DNA of 64,000 nucleotides from Sambucus nigra. Its lineage: Eukaryota > Streptophyta > Magnoliopsida > Dipsacales > Adoxaceae. Location: assembly GCA_949130495.1 (NCBI GenBank), contig OX422217.1:571240606-571304605 (forward strand), read 5' to 3'. Shown piece after piece: positions 36,206 to 47,525 of the stretch. Position numbers and translations under genes: made by a program. The notes below the pieces were generated by a model that saw only the letters and a list, made by a program, of their open reading frames with translations, was not told the origin of the DNA and made no database searches. How positions within the stretch are numbered: position 1 is the stretch's first letter; every line of letters begins with the position of its first letter.

Positions 36206-39200
36206 TCTTTAGAGATCGGCATCTATCACATACACCCAACGAACATCACCTCGAAGCTTGACAATCTCCCTAGTTGAACCTGTGTCATCGGTACTGGCTC
36301 GCGGTCTAACCGATGAAGAAGAATCATGTAAAACTCGGGGAGCAATGCTCGGTGAATTATCCCTAAGTCGTGAGGCTTCTCTCCTTAGAGAATCGTTCTC
36401 TTGATCAAGTACTTCTCCCACTTGATTGACCTCGGAGGCATCTAGAAGCTTAGCCTTCCTAGAATCCACCTTTTCTTGAACATAAGCGCCGATCTCCTCC
36501 ATCTCCTGGAGCCTATCCTTCAGTTTGGCAACGAGCTCTGATTGGCCCTTATAGTCTTGATTCCTTGACCTAAGAGACTTGCAGATCCTTATAAATGCTT
36601 TGTGAACTTGACTTGCATTAGGACCAAGAATCTTTCCTATTTGAGAAGTAGCAGGTATATACTCATCAACATCAATCAGCTACAAACCATATAAGCATTG
36701 AAGAATAAATAAAGCAGTACGCTGAAGGGAACTGAATTTTATTTCATTAAAAGTGGGTTCAAAGTACATCATCAAAATAAAAGAATAATAAAATTACAAA
36801 GATCTCCCTAAAGAAGTCTATATGGTAACCTCAGTGTGCTCTGAGGTCGCTGGTTGCTTTCCCTTATTCGCCGCAGCCCCAAGTACGCCTCCCTCAGACG
36901 GAGCGATCACCGACCCTTGGTCAAGAGCAGTACCAATAAAGGTTGTCTGGGCAGCTGGAGCACCTTCATTAATTGTATAAGTAGGCATCGCATCCACAAC
37001 ACGATTAGGGCTAGGATCGTGCTCGTTAAAGAGTGGGGAGTCAATGTCCACCTCAGTAGTAAGCAGAGCCTTATTTTAACCCTTTTTGAAGTTGAGATGG
37101 CTATTATAGCCAATCTGAACGTCAACATCCTCGTACGCTGTGACCTATCCAGCGTTGTACGAGTTCTCCTTGATGTGGTAGCCTCAGATTCCACCATCTT
37201 CACCTTCCCCGTGAGCACCTTATTTTCCTCAACCATAACCAACTTTCTCGTGCAGACTAAGTTATAGGACTGACTCAGCTCTTCGATCTCCTTGGTCACC
37301 GCCTCTTTCTCTTTATTGGCTTGGGCCAAGGCGAGGTCAGAAGACTTTTAGGCAGAACTGGGATTCTTCGAGCTATCCTCCATCTCGACATTTTTCTTGT
37401 CCAACTCAGCGTTCCTCCTTGCCAGCTCATCACGGTTATGGTAAAGGACGGTGAAATCATACACAAAATATAGAGAAAAGGAAAACATTAGTAGAGAAAG
37501 TATTGAGAAAAGTAATGCAAGAAAAGAAGAGTAAGAGCATACTTACCATGGCTAGCCCCTGACTCGATTTCAGGGCTAACTGGTCGGTCCCTATGTTTAT
37601 CAACCTCTGGCAATCAGCTGGCACCACTGCCCTCTGAAGAACTATCAGAGCTAACTGAGGGGTAAGAGAAATAGAAGGCCCCTCAGGAAGAGCGGACATG
37701 GTCACCAGTGACTGCCCCACCTTCATCCTCACCCCTTACCTCCCCTTTTTTTCTTCTCTCTCCTTATTCTCCCTCTCTATCCTCTTCCTCTCTTCCACCT
37801 TATTCTTCTCCTCTTCTTTCTTTCCCTCTCTCTCCCTCTCTCGCCTGTGCCTCCTCCTTATTCTTCCTATCCTACTCATGGGCAGAAGTTTGGGAACTAG
37901 TGGCAAGATACTCGCTACTACATTTTTGCTTGTTTAACCGGTGAGCAAGCAACACATTATCTTCGTCATCCTCTTAGATCAAAATTTTCCTAAAAGGAGT
38001 TATATCTTCCTCGCTGGAGATACTTGAATCACCTGAAGAATCTTGAGCCTCTGAACCCTCCTCTGAGCTACAATATTCTTCACTAGTTGAGCTCTCCTCA
38101 CTGAAATCACCTTCAACACCACCCCTTCTAGATCCCTCTCTCTCTTCACCATATTTGCTTTCCTCCTCGTCCAATTGAATTGGGTTAGCAGCAATCTATT
38201 CTGTGATATCTAGCTTGGGGATGCTATCTAAAGGTCGAGTAATGAAACTGAACCCAATGTTCTTGTATTTGAGAAGGAATGCCATTGATCGAGGATGCTC
38301 ATCGTCAACTAAGAGATCCCTGATCTTCCAAGCCTTAACTAGCTCAACAACTCGAATTTCATGAAGAAGAGGTTCTAAGTTCTTTGCCTTAGCTAAAAAA
38401 AGAAAAAGAGAAATATATGAAAAAGAACATACACTAACAAAAAGTCAATAAGAAGAACAAAGAGCTATGTCTACCTATGTACTCCTCCCCATATGAAGGA
38501 ATCAAAGGTCCCATGTACCTCTCCCCTTCGGCTTAGGGAGGGAACTACTAGTTCCTGGAAATAAACCCCTCATGCCAGTAGTCCTTATGGGAATGAGGTA
38601 GATTTACTACCAACACCCTATCAGGACTCCTAGCCTTGAGGTAAAGAAGACCAGTGCTTGTTGGAGAAAAATAATAACATAAGTAAATTTCAGCAAGCCC
38701 TAGATTGGTGCCATATAGCTGATTAATTCTATACACACCATTGACAATTTTCTAAACATTTGGCAAGCACTATGTAGGAACTATATAGAAGTATTAAAAA
38801 AAGTGCAAAAACAAGTGATTTGGGAGAAAAGTGAGACACGTGTGGGACAACAAAAGAACATGTATCCAGTGGTCGTCCTCAATGTCCCTGACATTACGAG
38901 GAATAGGGGAACATTCGATGTCTACCCAGTTTGGAATATTATAGGACTTCCTAAACTCAGTTATCAACCTATTGCCTATTTTCGTCATCAGAAAGAAGAA
39001 CCCCGAATATCGAATATGAAGAAATTCCAACTAAAAAAAAGAAAGAAAGAGTGTGAAGAACTTACGAAGTAAGAATCAACTTGTGAAAATGAAATGTCGT
39101 AAGCAGGGATGATGAGAAGATAAGGAATAAACTTGAATATGGAAGATGAAGACCTAGAAGTGAGAACACAACAGTGAGAGGTTGGAGAATCTAGAGAGTG
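36206..39200 (-). pseudogene. antisense accessory gene of the Tat element, spliced-looking, broken
   Basis: A minus-strand gene of the type called putative gypsy-type transposase domain (Transposase_28-like). From its 5' end: EFRKSYNIPNWVDIECSP (about 38945), STGLLYLKARSPDRVLVV and LPHSHKDYWHEGFISRN (38736-38548), an intron-like gap (38474-38393, GTAGAC...TTTTTTAG), an acidic Ser/Glu segment (38174-37974), then Arg/Glu-rich coiled-coil pieces (37329-36907, 36502-36209). Another GTAAGT donor-like site is at about 37547. Function is unknown. Tat elements are known to carry antisense extra genes in this position. Stops and shifts make it a pseudogene. A homologue lies at 40600-58800. Confidence 0.7.
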
Positions 39201-39277
39201 CAAATAAATGTGAAGCGACGTCAGCTAATGACCTCTCCAAGCTGTTTTAGACATTTCTAATCATAATGCACAGGAAA

Positions 39278-39306
39278 CGAATCAATCTACCACCTAAATC
39301 GATTCG
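39278..39306. repeat. palindrome doublet near Tat 3' LTR
   Basis: CGAATCAATCTA at 39278 and TAAATCGATTCG at 39295, 17 bp apart and about 80 bp before the 3' LTR. A weak version of the CGAATCGATTCG motif. Confidence 0.5.
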
Positions 39307-39386
39307 GGAAAGGTCCTTCAATCCCAAGGTGTTTCACTATTAACAAAAATTGCCATTAAGATAATCATTTAAAATTATTGAACAAT

Positions 39387-39799
39387 TGTGGGTACCTCAA
39401 TTTGTCATTTTGTCCCAGACGAATAGCCCAATTAAACACAACCCAAATTATAGAGGCCTCGCACTTTAACTAATTTTAGTTATGACCTAGTCAAATTCCT
39501 AAAATCTCTCAGGAGATATTCTAGGGATTATGGACTAAAGTGGAGGAGTCCCACACCTCCACTCTCCGAAAAAGGCTTGTATAAATGAAACCCTCAGTCA
39601 GGGGAAAAGGGGCATGCAATTATAAACACTCCCAGGAGCAAAGAGAAATAAAATAAAGAACGCACCACCGTGGACGTAGGCCTTCTTGCTGAACCACGTA
39701 TATCTTTTGTTGTGTGTGATTGCAATTATTTCTAGTTCTTTATTTATTCTGGTGATCGCCTTTGCTGATTATTTTGTGTTGAGTTTAATTGTCACCACA
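39387..39799 (+). repeat. Tat 3' LTR
   Basis: 413 bp, TGTGGGTACC...CACCACA. The TSD attgt follows at 39800. About 50 differences from the 5' LTR. Confidence 0.95.
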
Positions 39800-39804
39800 A
39801 TTGT

Positions 39805-40050
39805 TATGCTGAGAATTAAAATTTCTCTCTTTAGTCCATTGGGAAAGGGATTTTCTAACAGAAATTTGAGCATCATCACTACCAACTAAATGAGTAGGAA
39901 TAGAAAAACCATTCTCAATCACATCTCATACCTCATCTCCCAATTATTCGAGGTGTGCAATCATTCTTACTTTTTAGTAAGCGAAGTTGTCACCATTAAA
40001 CAAGGGAGGACGTATGGAAGAACTATTATGGTCCCCATAATAAAAAACTG
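39805..40050 (-). pseudogene. Copia gag, 5' part (cut off by Tat insertion)
   Basis: Minus strand encodes the N-terminal gag motif LFNGDNFAY followed by KVRMIAHLE. The Trp expected after FAY is a stop, and two more stops follow in the next 20 codons. When the Tat element and one TSD copy are removed, the frame runs directly into the gag at 27548. No clear start codon is in frame. The sequence to its right (40050-40600) shows no feature I can support. Confidence 0.75.
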
Positions 40051-40599
40051 ATTTTAAAAATATAATGGATAGATTTTAAAAAGAGTTCAGGATCTTTGTG
40101 AATTTTTTTTATAAAGTGTCTTTTTTCGGTGAGTTTTGTAATGTCCTTCCATATTCATCGCCTTTAATTTTAGGTATGCCTTTTTCACTTTTGTACCTTT
40201 TTAGGGTTTTTATTTTGGGATTTTCAACAATTACTTCCATTCTGGTTGTGATGTGTTGTTATTGTTGATGGTTGTTGTTGGATTTCATCTTTAATTGGAG
40301 TTTAAATCTCTTGGGTGGCTATTGAGTTGGGGGGCGTGGGTTTTCTAATTTTAGGGCTTTTTAGGTGTTCTCGGGTTTACATTTACCCAAATTCTTCTTT
40401 TTTGAAATTATATTGTCCCTGAGTCTTTATTTGCCCACAAATTCTACCTTTACCTTCACTAATTAAGCCCCCAAATCATATTAAACCTTTATGAGGCAAC
40501 ACTTTTAAGTTAACAGGTGGTTAAAGCACGTTAATAAGTTGGATAGGGATTTTTCCTAGGGTTCTTATGGGGAGGTTTCCTTTTCCTTTAAGTGTCAAA

Positions 40600-40937
40600 T
40601 ATACCCAATGATATTCCTTCCAATCCTAGGTATACCCCTCAAGATTAATCTTCTGTTGGGTTTGCTCCATAGCCTCTCGATGTGGAGACTCACGGTCCTG
40701 AGTCCCCGGGGACTAGATATATCTGACGAGACTCAGCACCACCCCCGTGGTGAAAATTTTATGTACACGATCTTAGACATATCAATCCATGACTTGGAGT
40801 CTTCGGCTAATATACCTGTGCTTAATAGGACTGTACCCTCTATCTCTGTTGTTGATATATCTTCTGGGAGTTCACCGACTCATATGACACTTCAAACAGT
40901 GACGCAAGATGGATTCCTTTTAATATAGTTGAGTATG
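40600..40937 (+). pseudogene. Transposase_28-like gene, 5' part (cut by solo LTR)
   Basis: Start of a homologue of the Tat antisense gene, on the plus strand. The frame used before the break continues directly into 56685 once the inserted LTR and one copy of gtatg are removed. Upstream the coding is decayed and no start codon can be chosen. Since Tat elements carry this gene antisense, its plus-strand position suggests a minus-strand Tat remnant whose pol is not in the window. Confidence 0.65.
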
Positions 40938-41368
40938 TGTAATACCCCATATTTTTATAGATATTTAAATTTCATAAGTGGCGTAATTTGGTTATTAGAG
41001 GAAATTATTGTGAATAGTAATTTTGCGAGTGTCGGATTAATATTTACACGTGCTATATTTTCTTACGAGACTAAGTATATGATTTGGATTGCTTTAATTA
41101 CATGTCGTATTTGGGTAAAGCAACGAAGGATAATATTTTATTTGGAAAACATGCGTATTGAGATGTGTTGGGTTAATTAGTGAATTTTAGTTAAGTGACT
41201 TAGATGGATATTTTAAGTGCACGATTGGTTTTGGAATGGCCGAGATAGTCAAAATAGACTATCCGGCGGTAACGTTTAGGTTTCGGGTTTCTTTGGAGTA
41301 GTAGGGACTCACATTTCAGTATACAAGTCAAAACTGGATTTTAAAAGGGATAAAACCTTATCTCCCTC

Positions 41369-41375
41369 TTATAAG
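41369..41375 (+). promoter_or_regulatory. TATA box of LTR-A
   Basis: TTATAAG preceding CCCTAGAAGAGAGAAAG. The related LTR-B has TATAAATCCC in the same place, before a similar GA-rich leader. Confidence 0.6.
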
Positions 41376-41907
41376 CCCTAGAAGAGAGAAAGAGAAGAAA
41401 GGAAAGAGAGAAAAGAATAAGGAAATAAAGGAAGAGGAGAATGGAAGAGAGAAAAGGGGATTTCGAGATAAATTCCGTAGGATTCGACTCGAGGTCATCG
41501 GATTTTATCCACGAGGCAAGTGTTTACTTGCTTTATTCATTTCTGTGTATCTTATCTCATATTTGGTATTGAAAATTATCATCTTGGGTTGGGATTATTG
41601 AATAAAAATGGGGGTTTTTGTGAAATGAACACATAAAAATTGATGTGGAAATTTCCCCATAAGAAATCCAAGCTTGAATGGATGAAAATGGTGTAGTTTT
41701 TGTGAGAAATAAATTTAATGGAGTTAGGGTTAGATTCTTGAGTGGTTTGATGAATCCCATGAAAGTGATGTTGTGTTGGTTAAAAATATATGTGTAGATG
41801 ATTATATTGTTGGTTGGTGAAGTGAAAAACCATAAATCTTGGATTGATTGGGTGTTGGTTTGATTTGGAGTTGGATAAGATGATGAATAGTAACTCAGCG
41901 TCCTTTT

Positions 41908-41940
41908 CGAATCGATTCAGCCAAGAATCGAATCGATTCG
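41908..41940. repeat. palindrome pair in LTR-A
   Basis: CGAATCGATTCA at 41908 and CGAATCGATTCG at 41929, 21 bp apart. Confidence 0.9.
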
Positions 41941-42391
41941 GCTCTTGGTCAAAAATGAAATTTGTAGATCTTTTCGATACGTTCGTGTGGGCGCCAATTC
42001 GTATTTTATGATTTTTTTTAATTAGAAATGATTTTTCTACGGAAGGGTGTCCGTGGTCGAAATCGTTAACCAGAAATCGAACCTGACATTGGGAGAACAC
42101 AATTGATGTATTGTTAACTCTTGATGACTTATAGTGTTAAACCCATGTTAACGGTGTGTAGAAATGGTGAGAAATGGGAGGAAGTGATAAACTAGAGTTT
42201 TAATGGTTTTAGGGTTTAAATCTAAGAGAAATGGTTTAATACCACAAATTAATTGATGTGTTAGTTATAAATCAGTGTTAGGATGATTATAGTGTTGTTG
42301 GTTGAGATTATAAACCACAAAATGGAGAACGGGCTGATATTTGGGTATTTTGGAGAAGATGAGATCGCCCAAAAGTTAGCTCCGAACGGGG

Positions 42392-42589
42392 CCAATTGAT
42401 TCGGGTCTAGACCGAATCGATTCGCATAAGGGGACCTGTAAGGCTGTCTCAGGTAAAATCAATTCGGATTGAGACCGAATTGATTCGCCTTTGAGGACCT
42501 ACTTGCAGAACACTGTCCAAATCGATTCGGATTGAGACCAAATCAATTCCTTATCCCGAATCGATTCGCATTAGGGGCGAATCGATTCG
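42392..42589. repeat. palindrome cluster in LTR-A, CGAATCGATTCG type
   Basis: Pairs at 42392/42413 and 42455/42476, each 21 bp apart, then a tetrad at 42518, 42539, 42557 and 42578 with spacing 21/18/21. Perfect CGAATCGATTCG copies are at 42413, 42557 and 42578. Others have one to three changes, mostly C/T or G/A. Confidence 0.92.
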
Positions 42590-44214
42590 CATTTGCTAAA
42601 TTCATCAGTTTTCTTCCGTCAAGTGAATGGGGAGTTAAATTATAACTTGGAGATTATTGTAGGGGATTCTAAATGTGATATTAGGACTTCTAGATGAAGA
42701 AATTGAGAACGGATATGTATTATATATTCGGGAGTTGTTACGGTATATATATATATATATATATATCCGTATGTGACTGGTATATTTGTACTTTAGAGGC
42801 TGGTTCCACAGGCTTCCCCGGGCATAGGGATGGACAACCATATATATATTTTCTCCAGTGAGGTTGCGCGATGTGGGTGAATCCCCTAGCTTGAGGAGTA
42901 GGGAGATCATATCCCCAAGTCATATCGTCCCGCATGCGAGTGCGATATTTTTATTCCACTTCCAGGAGGGAATATGACCTCCTCCACCGTTTAGTTTTCT
43001 ACTATAACCATGAGTGAGTCTGGCTTGGTACCGCATTTGATTGAGTAAACTCGGATGTGGATAGGCACTTAAGTCTGCATCCTTGAGTTATAGCTCGATG
43101 GGATGGTTATTATACTTATGATTTTAATAGGTATAATTATACTTGTCGAGTGTAGTATATTGCTAGCATATGAAGACGAGATATCATATAGCTTTGACTT
43201 GTGTAAAGAGTAAAATGAATAAGGATTTATTCTTCTTTCGGGAGACTTATATCCGGATTAATACAATGTAAATCGTATATTAAAATGATAATTATATATA
43301 TACGTCACTTTATATACTAAAGTAAATAGGGTATTTTAAACTAGTGAAAGTTATGGATTATGAACGGTATAGTTATATATATAGAAACGAGAACTATATA
43401 TATAGCACATTGATGATTATATCAACTAAAAGCCTATGTAATAGCTTACGGTATAACCTATATTATATCACGCAAGGTAGGTGATAGTTAGGAGGATTTA
43501 GAAAATGGGTGTAAGAGATTAGTTAGGCAGGGTAGCTTAACTAGGTTGTTTAAAACGTATGCGATAAGTGTGCACTATTAGAAGAGGGGTGAGGTGTATC
43601 TCATGAGAGTGCGATACCAGTTTAAATATGAGATATTTCATATTTTAAAATATGTCTTTCAAGCACTTGCTAAATATTTTCAAACCTCGGGCTCTGACTT
43701 GTTTCCATATTTTCGCCTCTCTTTCTATATATGTGTGTGTGAATATATATATATATATATATATATATTTGGTTTCCAAACACAGGAATGCCTGGATGAT
43801 GATTCCTTCGAGTCAGACGTTTGCCTCAACAGCTATGGATGCAAGCAGGTTTATTTTAGATGCTTCTATCCTTGAGATCTAGATAGGAGGTATTGAAGAT
43901 ATACTCGGGTTGATAGCCTAATTGTCTTCATTTATTCTTTTACCGCATTTTAGTTTGGGGATTCGTTTTGGTTGTATTATATTATACCGAGTGTTCAGTT
44001 GTTTTATTTCATTTCGTTTTCATGTATATAAACTGTGTGAATGTTTTATTTAGTTGGTTTGGTTAAAAAGATTAGTTAATATAAAATTTTGATGCCATCA
44101 TAATAAGTTATTAGTAATTAAATTGTTTTTTGAGAGTGATGCTAAAAATGAACCATATGAGACTCCTGTTTTAATTTGGTATAGGATTGATCACCTGGTA
44201 TTTTATTAGGCGGG

Positions 44215-45754
44215 TGACACGACTCAGAATGTGTCTCTAAAGTGTGTACTCTATAGGCTCAAGTGCAAGCCTGTCGTTCAAGTAATAATCCGACAAGTCG
44301 GGTATCGATCCTCAGGGAAAAAGGACAACGGAGTTGTGACGACGGGATAAGACGGAGGAATCCTAACGATGACTCTAAAAAGAAAGGAAAAGATTTGATT
44401 TTGGTTTTTGGGATTGATTACACTAAATGCAATTATGAAACTATGATAAAATATGCAACTAACTAAATTATCTAAATGAAGAATGAAGAATTAAATTGAA
44501 ATTGCTAAACTTAAATGATGAGAAAATAGGATGGGAATACAATCCTCCAACCCTAGTGTAATGCAGTGACAACGTTGATCATAAATTTATCCGATTAATT
44601 CAAACCCGGAATTTAGTACTCCCAAGCATTATGTATACGATGTTGAAGCCCTCGTCATACCTAATCTGAGGATGAGTAAATCGGTATCGCGGTAATTACA
44701 CTCAAATTGTAATCTAAATCATCACGAGTACCCATAGGCAAACGAGATATAAAGATCTACAATTCTTATGAAATTACGCGATACGATCAAAATTAATCAT
44801 TAAATTCAGCGGATCGACGTTATACACATGCACTAACACATCAGGTTGGGTTCATGCATCCCAACCTTGAAAAACCTAGCCGGACATGTTACTTTGACTA
44901 ATGCATGAAATAATAACGTTGCATGTGTATGAATTCATGATAAAACTAGATCTAAACATGTAAATACGTATTATGAATGCAAAAACAAGTTGAATCTAAT
45001 GGGAAAACAAAGCATACAAGAGCAATAATAAGAAACAAGAATCTTGAATTAAAACTTGCAAAAACAAACCCGAAATAATGAATTCTTGAAGTAATTTGTG
45101 CCCTTGATGTTCCTAGATATTTCTCTCTTTTTTTTCTATCCAAAACTCTCTGAAAATAGCCCTAAAAGCTGCTCCTAGGTTAATGCCTACGTTACCCACA
45201 AGTTTGGAGTCCTTTTAAACCTAATAGGAGACTTGGAGATTAATCAGAATAAAATACAAAATTTGCGTGTCAGGTACAGCGAACCGGTTCGCCCCTCCGA
45301 ACCGGTTCGGGGTGGGGTTCGCATGTACCAGCCTGGACTTGCTCTCTACACTTAGATTTTTTTTGGATTTTCTCTTCTTTTCTTGGATTTTTCTTCAACT
45401 TCAACTGAGCATAACTTTTCAACCGTAGCTCGGATTTGGGTGCCGTTTCTTCCAGTGTTCTCTTTGTTCCGAGCTCTTCAATTTCCCAGTTGACCTCTTC
45501 TTCCGGATCGGGCTGAAAAATTACCGACATGCCCTTGAACTTGCCTTCTTAGCTTTTCTTGCACAGTCTTGTTTCCTCCTTTGCACTGCTTGCATAATTA
45601 ACCTGTAAAACCAATAGGAGAAGCACGAAACACGCAATACTCGCCAAGAAGGTTAGAAGCATAAAAGTGAATCAAATCCATATATGTTACATCATTCGGG
45701 TTCACAAAAGTACTGAAATTAGGGGGATAAATATACAATATTTATGCCCAATCA
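44215..45754 (-). repeat. Athila 3' LTR
   Basis: 1540 bp, plus strand TGACACGACTCAG...CCCAATCA. Two CGAACCGGTTCG palindromes at 45280 and 45298, 18 bp apart. Short open frames here are non-coding. Confidence 0.97.
45280..45309. repeat. palindrome pair in Athila 3' LTR
   Basis: CGAACCGGTTCG at 45280 and 45298, with the 6-bp spacer CCCCTC. Confidence 0.95.
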
Positions 45755-45770
45755 AACCTCCCTAACTTAG
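45755..45770 (-). promoter_or_regulatory. Athila terminal polypurine tract
   Basis: Minus CTAAGTTAGGGAGGTT abuts the 3' LTR. Confidence 0.75.
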
Positions 45771-47294
45771 AACTTTGCGCGTCCCGAGCAATGTAAAAGA
45801 ATGAAAGTAAGAGTTAAGGACACTTTAAGGACTTTATTGGGATAGAATACCACTTTCACGGGCAAGCGATTGCATTTAGCATATGCAACAAGCCTTTAAA
45901 CCTCTAGGTTACCCTAGTAGGACGAGTTGTGTCTCGTGAGGGTTTGCAGTGAATATACCCACAAAATTCGACTCAAAGAAAATTCAAAATATGCAAAAAT
46001 TGTACAATTCAAACTTTTCCATAAAATAGTCATCATCAAGTCATACTTATAAGTCTCAAACCGTAGTGTGTGTGTGCGAAGCCGGAAATATAACCGCCAA
46101 TGTCCATCGATTGATCATTACGTTACTTATCCGAAAATTCGTTTTGATTTTAATTTCTCACGGAATGCACTCACAACGAATCTCTCGGATTATGGCTATT
46201 CTCTCGGCATGCGTGATATAAGGAGTAAATATAATGGAAGCAAATACACGCATGCATTTAGAAAGACGGAAATTTTATGGTGAAGGGATCTCTTCAACGG
46301 ATTACGGTTTTAAAAACGGGAACATCGCCTCTACTTCACGCATTTAACCTCTTATATTATCTTTTGGTGTATTAACTCTCCACGCGGTACTCAATTTTCG
46401 CAATTTGGACTCGGTTAGGACTTTTTCGGGTTAAAGGGTGTATAGGGTAAAATGAAGGAGGTATGGAAGGTTGGAATTGGAAAAGTCATTCGTGATGTCC
46501 GTTTGTGCATTTTCCGGACTATTGCTCTTTTTTTTTCTTCTTTTTCTATATTTTTTTTTTCATTTCTATTATTTCCTCACTATTTTTGTTGAGCATATTT
46601 ATTTTTTTTCTTGCCCCTTTTTATGCACTCTTCGGACTCAAATTCTGGGATTTTTCAACTTTCACAATTCCGGGCTATTTTGGGTTTTTCGGGTTGTCAA
46701 ACGAAAGGGAAAATTATTCGGCTCAATTTGGGTTGCAAAGGGTAATTTTTCGCTACTTTTTCTGGCCAATATTTTTGGGGTGACAAACGAGGGCCTACTT
46801 CATTGTCCAAAATGCCAATTGCGTTACCATATGCGTTTCGAGGTGAATTTAAGTTTAGAGACTAATTTGGCACGTTTTTCAAGGCAATATTCAACACATT
46901 TTTCAAAACCGATCAAATGAAAAAAATTGAGATCCTTGACAACTTATTAAGCGCTAAAAAGAACTTTGAGTTAACAATTAACTCGGATTGATTTAAAATC
47001 TCGCAAAACGTGATAGGCTCGAATCTCACCGGGTTTGTTAATCTCCACATTTATTCGTTAAGTCGTCAATTTTTCGCACAATTTCCATCTTTGGTCAATT
47101 TCGGCTTTGTGTATGTTGGATGTTTACAATTTGAGACTCCAATTTGACTTTTAATGATATTTTTGAAAAATTTGAATTCCAATTTTTATTTATTTTGAAC
47201 AAAAATATTTTTGGATTTTTCAAAATTTTATGATTTTTTTGGAAATTTTGGGCATTTTTGAAAATTTGTGAAGTTTTAGAAATACGCACTTGTG
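45771..47294 (-). other. Athila 3' non-coding region
   Basis: About 1.5 kb between the two polypurine-like motifs with no supported gene. The open stretch on the plus strand at 46471-46920 is T-rich and antisense to the element, with no domain. Confidence 0.7.
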
Positions 47295-47322
47295 ACCCCC
47301 CCTAACTTAGACTTTTGCATTG
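47295..47322 (-). promoter_or_regulatory. upstream polypurine-tract copy
   Basis: Minus TGCAAAAGTCTAAGTTAGGGG... continues to a run of seven G. It repeats the sequence context of the terminal tract (GCGCAAAGTTCTAAGTTAGGGAGG). It follows the env-like stop by about 200 bp. Confidence 0.7.
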
Positions 47323-47525
47323 TCCTCAAGCAAAAAGGACTAAAATCTAATGTTAAGGCAAATAAAAAGTGCGGAAAAATAAAACAAACAAATATGAAAA
47401 AATGCAAGATTGTATAATAACAAATAGAAGCCTGTGTTACAGAAGAAAAGGAAAAATCAACTGTGAACAATGTGAAAGCCCTACCACCACTAACAATTAA
47501 ACCAAAAGATAAAGACAATAAAAGC

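Larger units (their letters stand above)
27549..39799 (+). mobile_element. Tat-lineage Gypsy element
   Basis: A 12.25-kb element flanked by a perfect TSD (attgt, 27544-27548 and 39800-39804), inserted in Copia gag. Order: short LTR, PBS, gag, protease, RT, RNase H, an extra plant-type RNase H, integrase, an antisense accessory gene, LTR. The second RNase H and the antisense gene are hallmarks of the Tat lineage. All coding parts are broken. The LTRs differ at roughly 50 of 413 positions, so it is far older than the Athila element. A 1655-bp solo LTR inserted in the RT accounts for part of its length. Confidence 0.95.

Noticed and set aside
42392..42589. CRISPR-like array
   Set aside because: Palindromic 12-mers with 6-9-bp spacers in a plant LTR. 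Repeat and spacer lengths do not fit CRISPR.
46471..46920. 149-codon plus-strand open frame
   Set aside because: T-rich, Phe/Leu-biased, no domain, antisense within the Athila 3' non-coding region.
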